Assembly (NCBI RefSeq): GCF_008728515.1
Contig: NC_044981.1
Coordinates: forward strand, 135,967,937-136,031,936
Direction of reading: 5' to 3'
Source of the DNA: Papio anubis
Lineage: Eukaryota; Chordata; Mammalia; Primates; Cercopithecidae
DNA: 64,000 nucleotides
In this document: piece after piece, positions 33,513-47,272 of the stretch
How the letters are laid out: each line of letters starts with the position of its first letter
Numbering within the stretch: the first letter of the stretch is position 1
Notes under the pieces: model-generated
What the model was told of the DNA's origin: nothing
The model's database searches: none
The model's input: the letters and a program-made list of their open reading frames with translations, nothing else
Translations under genes and position numbers: made by a program

Positions 33513-35100
33513 CGACCCACATTTTCTTTTATTATCTTATTCTTTTTTTTTGAAGCTTAAGAAGGATTCAACTTCTTAGGCTGTGATTGGTTAAATATTT
33601 CTGGACATGTATCAATTTTTATATAAAAATCATAACCATCAGTAGGGATGGTACCAGGTTATAACAAAAAAAATCATAACCAGCTACCATTAACAGAGGA
33701 ATTAGATTGTAACCTCTGTTTTCCTTTGGTGAAATGACACCTCCTTATGTCATGACACAAAATGTTCATTAAAGAAGATTGCATGCCATTAATCCTTTCC
33801 TACCATCAGTTTACATACCATTAACATGGTCTTCTCTTTTGGGTTTCTGTATCTTTTTAGGATATATGAAACACTTTTAGTTAAAGGAGTTTTACAGTTC
33901 ATGTAGCATTTTTAGTGGAAAATTGTTTTCAGAATTATGTTCCATACAAAAGAATATCTTATGGCACCCTTTCTATGTGTACAAACTAAAGAAGTAAATA
34001 TATAATTCTGTGGGTTTCCTTTAACTACCACGTTATTGTTTATTTCTATACCTACTTATGTACTGGTGATGCCTACTCAAGTAGGTATTTTTCCAGTATA
34101 TGATAGCATCCAGATTTTACAAGAGCATTTAAATTGGATGAGGCTTTAGAGATCTCTTTACAGATGAGGAAATCAAGGTGCTAAAGGCCTTAGTGACTGC
34201 CTTAGTTACTAAGCCAGCTACTGGCTGAGCTGAGACTCATTTCTCTTACTCTTATTATGGGGCTTTGTTTTCTAGGATGTGCCTCACTATATCTGCTCTG
34301 GCAAACTGTACCAGGTCTTTCATTCATTCAATAAAGGTTCACAGGGAATCATCTAAATGCATAATGCTACCATCAGCATTGAGGCAGGGGACTAGAGAGT
34401 GCTGTAGTTAAGTAACTGCATACAACAGACTATTACTAATGTTGACCTCAGAAAGAGTGCAACAATGTATTAAAGGAAAGAAGGGATAGAATCCTTTTAT
34501 TTAGAGGTATTCAGGAGATACCTTGCAGAAGTAGGATTTTAGTGGGGAGCTAAATGATCATGAAGAAATTAACCCTTCAAAATAAGAGCACGACAGGACA
34601 GTGGTTAGAGAAATTTAAGCGTTCACAGCATGATGGATCCTAATGTGTAACCAAATGAACTTATGTAATAATTTTGAAATTTATGATAGCCACACCCTTT
34701 CCAAACAGCGCTTCGAAGTTAACTTATGACTTCAAGGGTTAGACAATCTGCTTGCTTCCACCGTCATACCCCCAAAATCACCTTGTTGGTTGTTCAATGA
34801 CTTAACCTGTTATCATTTCCAATTCCCTTATATAGATTTGCCTTTTGTTTTGCTTCTACCTTTTATGACAGCACACTCTTAATTTCTCCTGTCACTTTCT
34901 GAGTACCTTCTATTAATTTGTTTATATTAGCACTGAATAATTGATTGTGTTCAGTTTTTATAGAGCTTAGTCTCAGAAAAAAATGGGAAAATTAAGATAC
35001 TACCTTGTCTAGTACTTAAGGTAACGGGGAGTTATTATGAAATGGTTTTGGTGATACAAGTTGTTTTCATTTTCTTTTTTCACACAGATAGAAGTGCAAA
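33513..35100. other. Mostly unassigned DNA
   Basis: A weak antisense MIR-like core (ctctttacagatgaggaaat) lies at 34160-34250, and a weak L2-like word (ttcattcattcaataaagg) near 34319. Nothing else recognised. Confidence 0.4.
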
Positions 35101-35108
35101 ACAATATT

Positions 35109-35469
35109 TGTAGTAGTCCATGCTCACACTGCTATAAGGACTACCCACGACTAGGTAAGTTATCAAGAAAAAGAGGTTTAATTGATTCACAGTTCCATGG
35201 CTGGGGAGGCCTCACAATCATGGCAGAAGGCGAAGGAGGAGCAAAATCACATCTTACATAGTGGCAGGCAAGAGAGTGTGCACAAGGGAACTGCCCCTTA
35301 TAAAACCATCGGATCCTGTGAGACTTATTCACTATCACAAGAACAGCACAGGAAAAACCCATCCCCGTGATTCAGCTACCTCCCACAGGGTCCCTTCCAT
35401 GACACATGAAGATTGTGGGAGCTACGATTCAAGATGTGCTTCGGGTAGGGACACAGCCAAAACATATCA
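35109..35469 (-). mobile_element. Solo THE1/MST LTR, antisense, perfect target duplication
   Basis: Begins tgtagtagtccatgctcaca and ends ccaaaacatatca, with intact reversed TG...CA ends. Landmarks include gaggtttaattgattcacag, aaccatcggatcctgtgag and gggtagggacacagcc. The 5-bp target duplication atatt lies at 35104-35108 and 35470-35474. Confidence 0.93.
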
Positions 35470-35474
35470 ATATT

Positions 35475-38400
35475 TAACTGCTATTTCCTCTCGTGTAGTT
35501 GAGAATCTGAATAATGTTATATGAGATAGAATGATAGAGTTTCTTTTGCAAATGTCAAAGTAATGCTTGTAAAACAGTGTCATAGATAACCTTATATTGA
35601 GGCTTGCCTAGAGATGCAAATGACAAAGATGATCTGTGTTTAATAGTTCTACCTTGGATTAACTTATGTTTCATCAATTTACCTTCTACCTACTGTTCTT
35701 AAATTTGCAACATAAAGTTTCTACAGAGTTTGATTAAAATATTGCTATGATAATGATAAACATGATTGTTAGAAACTATAGGACATAATGAAAAACCGTG
35801 TCACTTTTTCCTCTACATAATATGAAATAATTACCTTAATGGACTTTTGTTTGAGCTGCCATTATAATTATTGAACACAAGAACTCCACCTTTTCATAGC
35901 TGTGGTCTAATACAAATATATCATTGTTGCCCCTTGCAACTAGCTTGCTATGGTAGAAAAGTTTTATGTCTCTATCACCTTGTGAGCCAGTAGAAATAGC
36001 TGAAAGGTGTGAAAAGATGATCCCATCTCACTTTCTTACATATCTTCCACAGACGCATCTAAGTGACAGAATCTAATTTTTATCCAAAATCTTAGATACA
36101 AAGAACTTTCTAGAAAAAGATGCTGCATTGCATGAAAGCCCATTACAGAACAATGAGCTAGAATTTGAACACACCAATCTACAGTAGGTAACATAATGAG
36201 AATACAAGTAAAGAAAACCAGCTAACTCAAGATTCTTAGAAGAAAATCATGCTGAAGTTAGTTACTGCCTGAATAGAGGAAAGCACGTCCTGGGCAGAAG
36301 AAGTCATACTTAAAAGATTCTTAGATGAAAGGATGTAACGCTGAGGAGATTGAAAGTAGTTTGGTATGCTGAGAGGGTAGAAACACTAGAAAAGGGACTG
36401 AAGATGAGGTGAGAGACATAAGCAGAGCCAGATGGCTAAAGGCCTGGTAATCATCAGCTCATTAAGAAGTGTTAACTCTTATTCCATAAATTATGGAGGT
36501 TCAGCAGGAAGCCTGGTCATTCTCTGTTTCATCCCTACTCTCATTCTAACCAGAATGGAAATTTCCCCTCTTTCACTTTTAATTTCTTGTTTTGGAATAA
36601 AACTGGACAAATACTCATGACACCAGGCCTAGGGCAGAGAACCCAGAGACGTGAAGCTTTTATTTTATTCTACCCACCAAGAATAATGAAAAACTATACG
36701 TATTCCTACCAATCTGAAGCAAAGGCCCTTATGTCATCAGGGAGCAAGTGATGCAGAATTGTGCTAATTTAATAATATATCAGTTTTTGCAAAATTTTAG
36801 AAGAAGAAGCATTTATAGGAATTAAGTACTTTTCACATCCTCTGAGGCAATTGTAAAAATGTTTGATCTTTTTGGAACACATCAAACTGGTTGAAAGGTT
36901 ATTAACAAAGTGACCGATAACAACAGCAACATCTTATTAATGTAATGACTTCTTCGTACACTTTTAAAGAAGAGCTAAATTAAAAAACTCTTTAAGCACC
37001 ACCAGTTACCTCCCTTCCTCTCAAGCAGAAACGTAGCTAATACGCCACAATATTATTTGCTATAACTGAAGACAACTATATTAGTGATTACTGTCAATTC
37101 TCTACCTTCAATGCCAGGTAGATATTTCCTATATTTAGCCTAAATTCATTCTATATATCTCAGACATTCATTTAAACTAAATTCACTCTATATAACTCAA
37201 AATGTATGTGTATGTAAATAATAAATACTTGATTATTAGTGAATGTACAGTAGCATTTCATGACCTAGAGCTGTTGTAATCATCTTAGCCTTTTTCCAGA
37301 AAACATCTTAATTTCACATCTTTCTCAAGCCAGAAATTGTTCTCTAACATTTCTTTCTAGTTGATTTTTAAGGTTCTACCTTGTATAGTTAGATGTTAAC
37401 ACAAATAACTTCGACTGCCCTGTCATCAAAATACATGGAGAGCTGTGTATATGTTAATAAGGCCTCTTTCAAAAAATATTTCTGAGTAAAGTGCTTCTTT
37501 CCAAGAATGCTGGCAAATTTGAGTAGGCTGCACTTTTTCTAATATTTTATATGCATTAATAGAAGGCACATGTAAGAAAACAAATACACCAAGAAGCTCA
37601 ATAATTTACCTGTTAGCTTTACTTTGACTATAGCCTTATCAAAAAAGTGAGTTTAGGTCTCTTTTCTTCCAGCCATGTCTTTTTCCCTAAACTCTACTAT
37701 AACGGAGGGAAAAAAAAAACTTGCTGATTTTTACCCTTATGTATTCAATTCTGCAATTAAAATATGAACTTTTAAACCTAAAAATTCCACTGGAGCATTG
37801 GTAAATAGCAGGAGTAACACATATCGAAGGGTGTTCATGTTTCTGGCATGTGAAGCCTCACAGAAGAGGGCTTATTTTATATTGGTCTTTTGTATTTTTA
37901 CATTTAACTGATTGAGTCAATGGAAACCAGCCCTAATTGTTGCTTTATAGGCGGACGATGTTTTCCATCACTGGCACATACTGAACTAAACCTTCGGGGA
38001 GTAAAACAGGGCTGGGCTGCTGTTTTCTGTTACTCTGCAAATCAGAAAAAGATTGGTAGTTCTGATTAATCTTTTATTTCGTTTAGTTGCCTACACAACA
38101 CCCTGCCAAATTACTTTGTAATAAATAATAAAAGTCACTGAGAACTATGTGTTTATTCTCACCACCAATCCAACAAAAGATTTTCTATAAATGAGTTATT
38201 TCTAATATAATATAAAGCTTGAAGAAAATTATTGAAAGCAAATTTGCCTTATGCTTTTATGTTAGTAGAATGTCCAAAACTTAAGAATAAGTTCAACTAA
38301 TGATGATGTGATTTTAAAGGTTCTAAAAAATTTAAAGCAGCAAAACAAGTCCAAATGTATCTCTTCATGTTGTAAAATGGCATTTAATGAATAAAACTTA

Positions 38401-39784
38401 CTATTAGGGTAAACATGATGTTATTCAGATTCTTCACAACAGTGGACTTCAGAAATCTAATTTGTTGAGTATGTTAGAATAACATTTTTTTAAAATGTGC
38501 TAAAATAAAACAAGCATTTGACTCTAAACAAAAAGAGACTGCATTTAATAGCAAACAGAGCACAATGTTGCCATACACACTTTCTCAATGGGAAAATGAG
38601 TTAATGAGGTCCTCCTTATGCAAGAACATGAGGAACATCAAACTATGGTTACTACTAAGCACGTGTAGTTCTTTGCAAAACACTAAATTCCTTATATCCA
38701 TTTTTGTTAATGCTTCCTCAGCACCACCAATCACTACTCCCATTTTTTACAGACGAGGAAGGTAGAAATGAGTAAATTATTTACCCAAGATAGCAAATTA
38801 GTTTGTGTCCATGCCAAGATATAGCTGATCAGCAGAGTGATTAAAATATCAAAGGGCCACGGTTCTGTGCCTCTCTTCGTTCCTAGCTGCAGTAATACAG
38901 TAGACTTACTGAAACATGATGAACAAAGAATTATTAGCAAATGTGACATCTGGAAGTTGTTTCAATAGTGCAGGATGTTAAAGCAAGTGTGTGGGGGTAA
39001 TTAATTGATTTAGCACATTTAAGGGAAGTTTCTTCTCAATTACAATACTTGCTGGGAAACAATAGCGCACCAAAAAAACAGCTCTTTTTCTATGGTTAGA
39101 TTTACCATTATGCCATTTCTTTCTCCCTCAGTAGACGACATAGGCACTTAAGTTGAGGGTTTGAGCTATAAAATTTGTCTTAAAATGCTGGTCAATAGGA
39201 TATTGGATAACTTTCTGGAAATTTTCAAAAGATCTGCTCCTAATACATTAAATTATATAGCTTCAGATGTATTTAGTTATTTTGCTTAACTGTTACAGTG
39301 ACTTCCCTCACCTAATAATTCAAACACCTCTTAAACTACTGAACCATTAGGGCATGCCCTGATTCTATAAGCTGCAGGTTACAAGAGTATTTTACACAGT
39401 CAAGACCTTTTAGAACTCAAAGCCTTCCTCTATTATATATTAAATGGCTACTTTGCTGAAAGACAAAATGGTACATGAGGGTGAGCCCAGTGGTATTAAT
39501 GGCTACAAATCACACCAAACCAAAACAAACAAACAAAAATTATAGTCACATCTAGATCCTATGGCAAGAAGAGTTAAATAACCATGCCATAGAGGCTGCT
39601 GTGCTTAACTGAGGCTGAAAATAATTGGAAGATAAATGAGTAGATGCAGTGAATTGAAAAAGTCTTATTTGATACTAGCATCAGCCTTGGTTCCCAAGAA
39701 AGCACCTTGTTTCATGTTCAGTCTAATAATTAAAGGAAAATAAAGGGAAAAGAATTGTACCAAAGACCAGGATGTGAGTTAGTT
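35475..39784. other. Longest repeat-poor block, about 4.3 kb
   Basis: No LTR, Alu, L1 or L2 recognised. A weak antisense MIR-like core (ttttttacagacgaggaagg) is near 38742, and a ~37-bp AT-rich tandem repeat is near 37139-37202. The section 37920-38140 holds several TAAT and CTGATTAAT-like homeodomain-type words. No coding exon seen. Confidence 0.4.
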
Positions 39785-40015
39785 GATTGAATGAACATTT
39801 ATGAGTATCTAGTATGTGCCAGGCACGGGAGTTCACAGACATATAAACAAGTAATTGCAAGATAAAGGGAGAAAAGGCAATAAGAAAGTGGTGTGAGAGT
39901 GCACCAGGCAGCGACTGAGCCCTGGGAGAGGAAAGATTCAGAGAAGATCACATTTCTGCTGACAGAGGGCAATGTGTACACAGACTCAGAGTGAGACAAA
40001 GGAAGTGTCACCTGG
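39785..40015 (-). mobile_element. L2 3' end, antisense
   Basis: The words gattgaatgaacatttatga, tctagtatgtgccaggcac and agggagaaaaggcaataag follow reversed L2 order. Confidence 0.75.
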
Positions 40016-40050
40016 AAAGGCCATCCAAGTCCTTCATAGTATTTTATCGG

Positions 40051-40075
40051 TTTGTTTGTTTGTTTGTTTGTTTTT
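40051..40075. repeat. GTTT microsatellite
   Basis: Six gttt units. Confidence 0.8.
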
Positions 40076-40525
40076 CCTGGCGAATTCAGTACATTTCAGT
40101 CTATACTCAGCCCTGCGGACTTAATCATTCAGTCTCTTTAGTGTTCCAGATTTAAAAGAATGGGTAACATAAATGCAGACCAGCAAACCTCACTTACAAA
40201 ACACAATATAAGGAAATAGAATTCCAATTTATTTATCTACTATGATAAATCTAATTTATTTGCCCAAAACTTTTGTGTCATCCTATACAGAGAAGTCTGT
40301 CCCCATGTGAAAGACTAGGATGATCAAAAATTGCTTTGTGAGATCAGAGGAGGGTCATCTGCTTTAAATGCAGAATGCATGTGAGCCTTTCACCGTGATA
40401 ACATGAAGAGTGTGTCCCTATGTCAGTGACATCCTGGCCCACAGGACACTCTCTCCTTATAAAATGTTTATGGCCAAACTTATGTCCTCTTGCTTCCCCT
40501 CTTCCAAATAGCTCCCCACTCCCAT
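40076..40525. other. Unassigned DNA
   Basis: No repeat or gene recognised before the Alu tip. Confidence 0.45.
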
Positions 40526-40528
40526 CTC

Positions 40529-40575
40529 CAGCTTGGGTGACAGAGCAAGACCCTGTCTCTAAAAAGAACAAAAAC
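40529..40575 (+). mobile_element. Alu 3' tip, 47 bp, 5'-truncated
   Basis: Only cagcttgggtgacagagcaa through ccctgtctctaaaaag of an Alu right monomer end remains. Confidence 0.85.
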
Positions 40576-41065
40576 TAAAAGGTCATTCCATTATTCCAAG
40601 AAGTTAATAATGAAATGTATTTCTGGTTTTATGTTGATTTTGTATGTTTTCTTATTCATTTTATATTGATTTTAATATTTGAATCCTTAATTGGAAACAA
40701 ATTTTCAAGTTTTTAGAGAACATCTAACTGCCTTGCAATATATTACAAATTAGGCGTGTCCAGTGTACCTGAAGTGCAGAATACTTAGAGAAGAGTGTTT
40801 ACTGACGGTGTAGAGATAGAACCAGCTGATAAAGGGCCACTAGTATCTCACTACTAAGAGAAATCAGAACCTGTAAATAATCTGGGGGAGGAGTGGGAAA
40901 TGACAGTTTTTATGTAAAAAAGTGATTGACATAGTCACAAGGAGAGTGAAGAGAACAGATGGGAGTTAGCTGAGGGCATTCATGTGCATGTAGACTTTGG
41001 TTTTCCAACTCTGGTCAAAACATATACCTACTGTGGGCTAAGAAATAAAAACCATAGTCACAAAA
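40576..41065. other. Unassigned DNA
   Basis: May contain more degraded antisense L2, but it was not aligned. Confidence 0.4.
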
Positions 41066-41069
41066 CTAT

Positions 41070-42595
41070 CAACCACAGGAGATGAGACAGGAGGGACATA
41101 GGAGTGATGTCATGAGGGCCTTGTATAATTTGCTAAAAATCTGGAAGTATTATTGAAGAAATTTACACATAGGGAGTGACCTTAGTTAGCAGATTTGTCC
41201 TTTAAAATATATTCCTAGTGGAAAATTTTTAAAAAGGTATATTAGCAGGATGCTAATGTACAAGGACACAATGTACACAGCTTTTGTGGTAATACAAGTA
41301 ATAATTACTGATGGCCTGAACCTGAGGATATCATGGTAGAGAGGTGACAAATTCAAAAGACACAAACAAGTACAGAGACTTGGACCTGATGTCCAAGATT
41401 GATTGGGGAGTGGACTAGAGAAGGGAACAGAGGACAGTTTGACCAGTGGAGTACACGGTGATGCTTTACATTGTGGTAGAACGCGTAGAGAGCAGCAAGA
41501 TTTGAGAAGATACTAAGTTCATTTTGAACATGTCTTTGAGATACCAATTAGGCATTCATTTGGAGAAATTCAGTAGAGGGCTGTAGTTTTGAATCTGGAC
41601 TGTAGATAGGGACTGAGAAGCCACATTTGGGTAGTGGATGGAACCATGAAACTTGATGAGAGGGCATGTGTATTGAGAGAGTGTGTGCAGATTGAGAAAA
41701 TGAAAGCAGCCAGTGTTCCTGGACAGCACAGTTCACCCATAATAAAGAGCTATGTGGAAGAATAGGAATCTGTCAAGAAGAGTAAGAATGGCCAAAGTGG
41801 AAGAAATAAAAGCAGAAGTGCTTGTAGTTATGGAAGTCTCAAGGAGGTAATGATCTATAGTATAAAATGCAACAAGGAAGGAAAACATCAATGGAATAAA
41901 ATATCATTGGATTTTCAACACAAAATTATTTTTGACTCTGGCAAGGGAGTTTCAGGGAATTTCTGAGAGCAGTGGAAGGAAGGATTAATGGGAGGTAAAG
42001 AATTGAGATGACAAATGGAATCTACTGTTTTTTAGAAGATAATCAATGGAGGAAAGAATAAAGACGTGGCACTGACTAGAGAGGAAGACTTCCCAAACCC
42101 TTCTTTCATTAGCTCCAGTGGTACCTGAGCATAGCCACATTTTAACACTTAACCGTCTTGCCCTGCAATTGGTGGACTTAGCTGGTTTCCTCTGAGGGAA
42201 AGATTATTGAAGTCAAGGAGTGTATTTTATCTGGTTATGACTCTTAAGTCCATCTGATGCTTTGTAAGTGCTCACTAAGTAAGTCATGAATGAGGAGGAT
42301 GTGGAACTGAGGGATAATTTTTCAATAGCTGAAAGGAAATAATCAATAGAGCGAAAGAGGCTTAAGAGAAAGTCATGAAGAAGTAACTGACAGAGTAGGG
42401 ATCCTTATTTGCCTGTAGATTGGGGTCCAAAGCATAGTTGGAAGTTTTTATTTTTGCACAAAGAAAAGACATTTTTCCCTCTGAAATGGAAATGAGATGA
42501 GGATAGATTCATATGTGAATCAAATGTGTAGATGTCAGGTCAGGAAGCTGAGAAAATTCATTCTGATACTCTTGCTTTCTTTAGTGATGTAGGAG
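41070..42595 (-). mobile_element. Long L2 remnant, antisense, interrupted
   Basis: In reversed L2 order: catgagggccttgtataatt, cacatagggagtgaccttag, accaattaggcattcatttg, tgtagatagggactgagaag, actctggcaagggagtttca, and after a break at ~42080-42290 the words gaggataatt-like, cagagtagggatccttattt and ttctttagtgatgtaggag. It spans what would be the coding portion of L2, but all frames are destroyed. Confidence 0.75.
42080..42290 (+). mobile_element. Sense L2/MIR-like 3' end inside the antisense L2
   Basis: The words ttgccctgcaattggtgga, gtcaaggagtgtattttatc and gtaagtgctcactaagtaag resemble an L2 or MIR 3' terminus in the opposite orientation to its host. Confidence 0.45.
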
Positions 42596-42879
42596 ACATT
42601 AATTGGGTAGCTAATAAATGCCAGGCATATACATTTCCAAATATTCATTCATCTGTGAGTCTACATTTACGAGAGATCTGTATTTAGCAGAATTTTTTCT
42701 GTAATGTTTGTCAGATTTTGCTGTCAGAATTATCCTCGATTTGTGTAATAGATTTGATTGCTTTCCATGTTTTTTTTTTTCCCTATGTTCTGGAACAAAT
42801 TATAAAGAACTGAATTTACTAGTTCCTTTAAAGTTTCAAACAATTCACTAGTAAAGCAATCCCTGGAGAATTTGGAGTA

Positions 42880-43500
42880 ATTTTTTGAAAAGTTTTCCAT
42901 TATGCCAGTGGTTCTTATTCAATTCATGTTTTTCTAATTTTTATACATTTTTATTGCTAGTTTATATCTTTCAAGAACATCTTCCTTTTCAGAGTTTACA
43001 TATTTATTAGAATTACATAGTCTTGCATTGTAATCTCTTATACATTTTATTCTATTTGCTGTCTCTACCCTTTCTCTTTCTAATTCTATTTATTTGTCTT
43101 CTTTTCCTTAATCAGATTTTTAAGGAACCTGTCTGACTTAATTTTATTGCCAATAATTCATGGGTTCATTTATTCTATTTTTTCCTGATTTAATACATTT
43201 ATTTTTTCTTTTAAGATATTTTTTCTTTTATTCTTATTTTATTTTATTTTATTGTTTTGTTAATTTTTGCTTGATAATATATATCTTTAAAGTTGCGAAG
43301 TTTCCTATGAATGTAGGCTTTTTCATTGACTCCTCTAGGACTGTTTCCTATTATTTTGTTTTTGCCAGATAACTCTTTGATCTACCTTTCATTTTTATTC
43401 TTTGTCATTGCAGTTATTGGAAGTAGCATAGAGTTGAATTGTTCTATCCTAATCTGCAAAGCTTTGCATATGAGGATTTAACTAGTTCAAGAGCTGTGGG
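42880..43500 (-). mobile_element. Ancient L1 ORF2 remnant, antisense
   Basis: T-rich sequence with ttgtcttcttttccttaatc, aaccgtgtctg-like words and aagtttcctatgaatgtagg, the order of a reversed, very old L1 ORF2. Confidence 0.55.
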
Positions 43501-46230
43501 TGATGTTTTTTGCTTATTATTATTTTTTATGCCATATAAACATTATTAACATTTATTTTTTCTTATTGTGATGTAAACTATGTTTTATTTGTTTTCATGT
43601 TGTCCCATGTATTTGAAAGTTCACTACAGTATTTAAAAGTTCACAAACATTGATGTTAAATTCTGTTTTAAGTTCGAACTTTTAATTACAAAAAAGAACC
43701 TACATTTTCTCTTCTGATATAATTTAAAAACAAAATAATTAGAAAGTCAAGGCAAGAAGAAACTGCTAGTAATTAGTAGAAGTTTATTCAAGATGTGATG
43801 AAATAAAATAAGCTATTTTTCTCACCCAACATTTTATTTAACCTGTTTTCACGAGCTCATGTTATCATCATAATTTTGTTACAAAGACAAAAGTATAATA
43901 TAGGGAAAGAACAACATAAAGACTTTGTTTATTATGTAAAATAAGAAATTTAGTAATTTTGTTATGTCTACCACTACTACTTAATAACCTTGAAAATAAA
44001 ATCTAGGCCTACATACTTGAGTTCTTTTTGTTATTAAATTATATTTTTATGTTATATATATTTTTAAGAATAGTTTTTATTTGAATTCAGTAATATTTTG
44101 TTTATAAAACAATTACACTTAAGTTAAAGCATTTCATTGGAATAGAATGCTAATGAGAATCTTCTTAAAGCTACTTTCTCATACTGAAATTTAAATTAAT
44201 AAATTAGTCTGTCACTCAGTGATTTTGAGTTTTTCAGGAGGAGAATATGAATTGTATATTTTCTGACCTCTTGTATAGTTGATCATACTTTACTATTGAT
44301 TTCATATGGAATTCACGAATTATGATATTTTATCTCACAATATTATTTATAGTTCCACTTTCTTCCATTTTGTATAGGACAAGTCTAATTGTAGTTTTTT
44401 GTTCCTTTGAGCATGTACAGGAATAATTTTTGAGATATTTAAGCCATATATTTTTTCTTAGGTTTCTCACAGCTCTCACACCCACTGACAATCATCATTG
44501 CTCATGGGTAGAGAAGGGCCTAAAGATTTTTAAAAAGTGATTATTCAGCTTTGAGTTTTAAATTTAAAACACAGTCTATATAATGACACACTAATTTTGA
44601 AAGGTAGGCTTTGTTGCATTCCATAAATTCCAAATCTTCCTTTTAGATATCAGAGTAGATTTTGCAAATCTGATCACTGTTTTACTCTGCACCAAAATAG
44701 AGAGTGAAGTTTGCTTTGGTGTCGGAAAATTCCAGAAAATAGGAAAGAGGAAGGTTTGAGAAGGACCAAGTTGTTGTTAAATGTTTCTATTTGTTCTTTT
44801 CTCTTCATTCTTCATCCCTGCCCTATGGTCAGATCTCAAAGAGGCATGGAAAGGTACACAATAAAAATGGAAAGTTAAAAAAAAGTCCTAAGCAGAAAGC
44901 CTAGTGTCTCACTTTTTAAAGAGTGGACCAGAAAACTGAAAAACATAGAGAAACTCTGTGTTTGGCACTGTCTAAAAGAAAAATGATGTCAACCAAGTGA
45001 CATAGTAGAAGTACCCGAGGGAGGTATCTTGACGGAGAGCCCTTAGTTAGTTTCAAGATTACCACTGCCTTTGTTTGGCATCTAGGAGACTTCTGTTTGG
45101 GAAAACAGTCAGGCAAAAAGAACTGTGAACCAAAAAAGGCCGGAGGTCCAGAAAAGGAAGCTTTGGAATGCTGGGACCTCTTGAAAGCAGGCTATACCAA
45201 AGTCAGAGACTTCGGCGGGGTATTTCTGCACAGTATCTCCCCAAAACCAACGGAGACAGCAGTGACTTTGTAAACACAGATGTAGCATGTCCAATAACTG
45301 GGTGAAATAAGGAATTTACTTTCCAGTGGAGCACATGAGGATCTATGCAGCTCAGAGGCCATTTTCTGGCCTCTGTCTTATTGTGAGGACATGGATACTT
45401 TTCCCTGTGCATATGTCATCTGGGGAAAAAGGAGGGAAAAGAGAATCCTTGAGAATGGAGATCACCTGACAGAAAGATACCTAAACATATAACCCAAAAG
45501 AACATCAGACAAATCTAAAATTAGCTCATTTCAATACACCTATGTTTTAACCATTAGTGACAATAGACTTTATATCAAGATGACAGTTATAGAAAGTTTT
45601 GTGTGTAAATTTACATTCATTTATAGCATATAAATTTTCTGCATTTGCAAATTAGTTTTAAAAAATCTGCTTGAGATGCTTCTCGACCTGTTTTATAATA
45701 CTTGAAATTATCTAACATTGCTAGGAACATCTAAGTGTGAATTTTTTAAATGAATTTCAGTCTACCTCCTCCTATTTTTTTCAAATGAGGACAATTTATT
45801 TCTACTATAGTCTTCAGTGTTGCTTCTCACCTCTCAGGAATGAGATTGGAGTACTAGTCTCTGCCATTCACATCTACTATAACCCCTTCATCTTTTTCTA
45901 AGGTTCTTTTCCTCTGTATTCTCAGAGACCTACTATATCTTGTACTTTTTACACTCTTTCTGTTCTTCAAACAATGCTGATTCTTTTCCTTAACGGTTTC
46001 ATGTTGGATATTGTCTTTGGCAAACAGCATTCATTCCATTCACCTCTGGTCTCATTGTATTGCAAGGTCTGGAAGTGTGGAAACTGAATTTCCCAAAATC
46101 CCTTGCCAGCAGGACTCTGGATACTGTTTAAGTTCTGCTGATGAGGGTCATTCACATGAGATTTGGAAGGTAGAAGCCACACTGCTTCCTTGAGTAGGGG
46201 TGCCATACTTCAGCTTTGGCAGATGAGCGT
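43501..46230. other. AT-rich unassigned DNA with a GC-richer segment
   Basis: 43500-44660 is very AT-rich. 45000-45440 is richer in G+C and could be an old LTR or MER not recognised here. 46070-46200 (tttcccaaaatcccttgcca) recalls an old interspersed repeat. No gene seen. Confidence 0.35.
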
Positions 46231-46239
46231 GTTTGCAAT

Positions 46240-46641
46240 GATAGATATCAATATTAATGTAGACATAGAAATATATTGTAGGAATTGGCTCATGTGATTA
46301 TGGAAGCCAGAGGACTCATGGTCTGTCATCTGCAAGTTGATGGACCAGGAAAGTTAGTAGTGTAACTCAGTTTGAGTCCAGAGGCTCCAGGAGTGCCGAT
46401 GTCCTAGGACAGGAGAAGATGGATGTTCCAGCTCCAACAAAGAAAGTGAATCCACCCATTCCTTTACCTTTTTGTTCTATTCAGGCCCACATTGGTAAGG
46501 GCAAATTTATTTACCTAGTCCACTAATTCAAATGCTAATCTCTTCTAGAAACATGCTCATGCACATACCTAGAACTAATGTTTAGGCAGCTATCTGGGCA
46601 ATTCTTAGTCCAGTCAAGTTGACACATAAAATCAATAATCA
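46240..46641 (-). mobile_element. MLT2-type ERVL LTR (3' LTR of the provirus), antisense
   Basis: Landmarks include gaattggctcatgtgattat, ccatctgcaag-like words, ggacaggagaagatggatgt, cctttttgttctattcaggc, ctaatctcttctagaaacat and gtcaagttgacacataaaat, ending aataatca. It is reversed, so it is the 3' LTR of the antisense provirus whose interior follows at higher coordinates. Confidence 0.85.
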
Positions 46642-46934
46642 CAAACTAATGCCTTGTTAACTTGACACCTGTATACATCTTCCTAAACTATACTTAATCT
46701 CCAAAAACAAGGTCATAATTCTGCCTGACATGACACAACTATCCTGCATACAATAAAAAATGTACTAACTCCTTCCCTAGGAGGGAAGGTAAAGTACCTG
46801 AGTGATGTCTATTCTTCTCCTGACCGCCTATAACTCAAATACTATAATGTAAAATTAATAATACTTAAATACAATGTAAAGTCAACACGTCTCATGTTAC
46901 ATGATAAAAGAATTAGAAGGGAAAGAAAATGAAG

Positions 46935-46998
46935 ATATTTGCTTTATATATGTGTGTGTGTCTATATATATATAGAGAGAGACACACAAATATATTCA
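46935..46998. repeat. TA/TG/GA compound microsatellite
   Basis: Runs of tatata, tgtgtg, tatata, gagaga and cacaca in order, inside the ERVL interior. Confidence 0.85.
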
Positions 46999-47272
46999 TA
47001 AAAAGAGGAAATGGTCATGAAAATTACAGTCCTTGTTGCTATAACTAGTCGTGTGGTCACAGCTGATGCCTGTAACTCCTTCTTCTGCCACTCATTCTTC
47101 TACCCATTCTATTTCCTTTACCTTCAGCAAGCGCCTCAGTGGATCATGGGTCCTTATCTAATGGAGTGACCCAAATTTTCATTCCTGAAGAGTCTAGGCT
47201 AGTTGTAATGTTGTTATAGTTTTCCATTGACCATAATCACAGGACATGGCAATACTAAGAGACACCCTAAGG

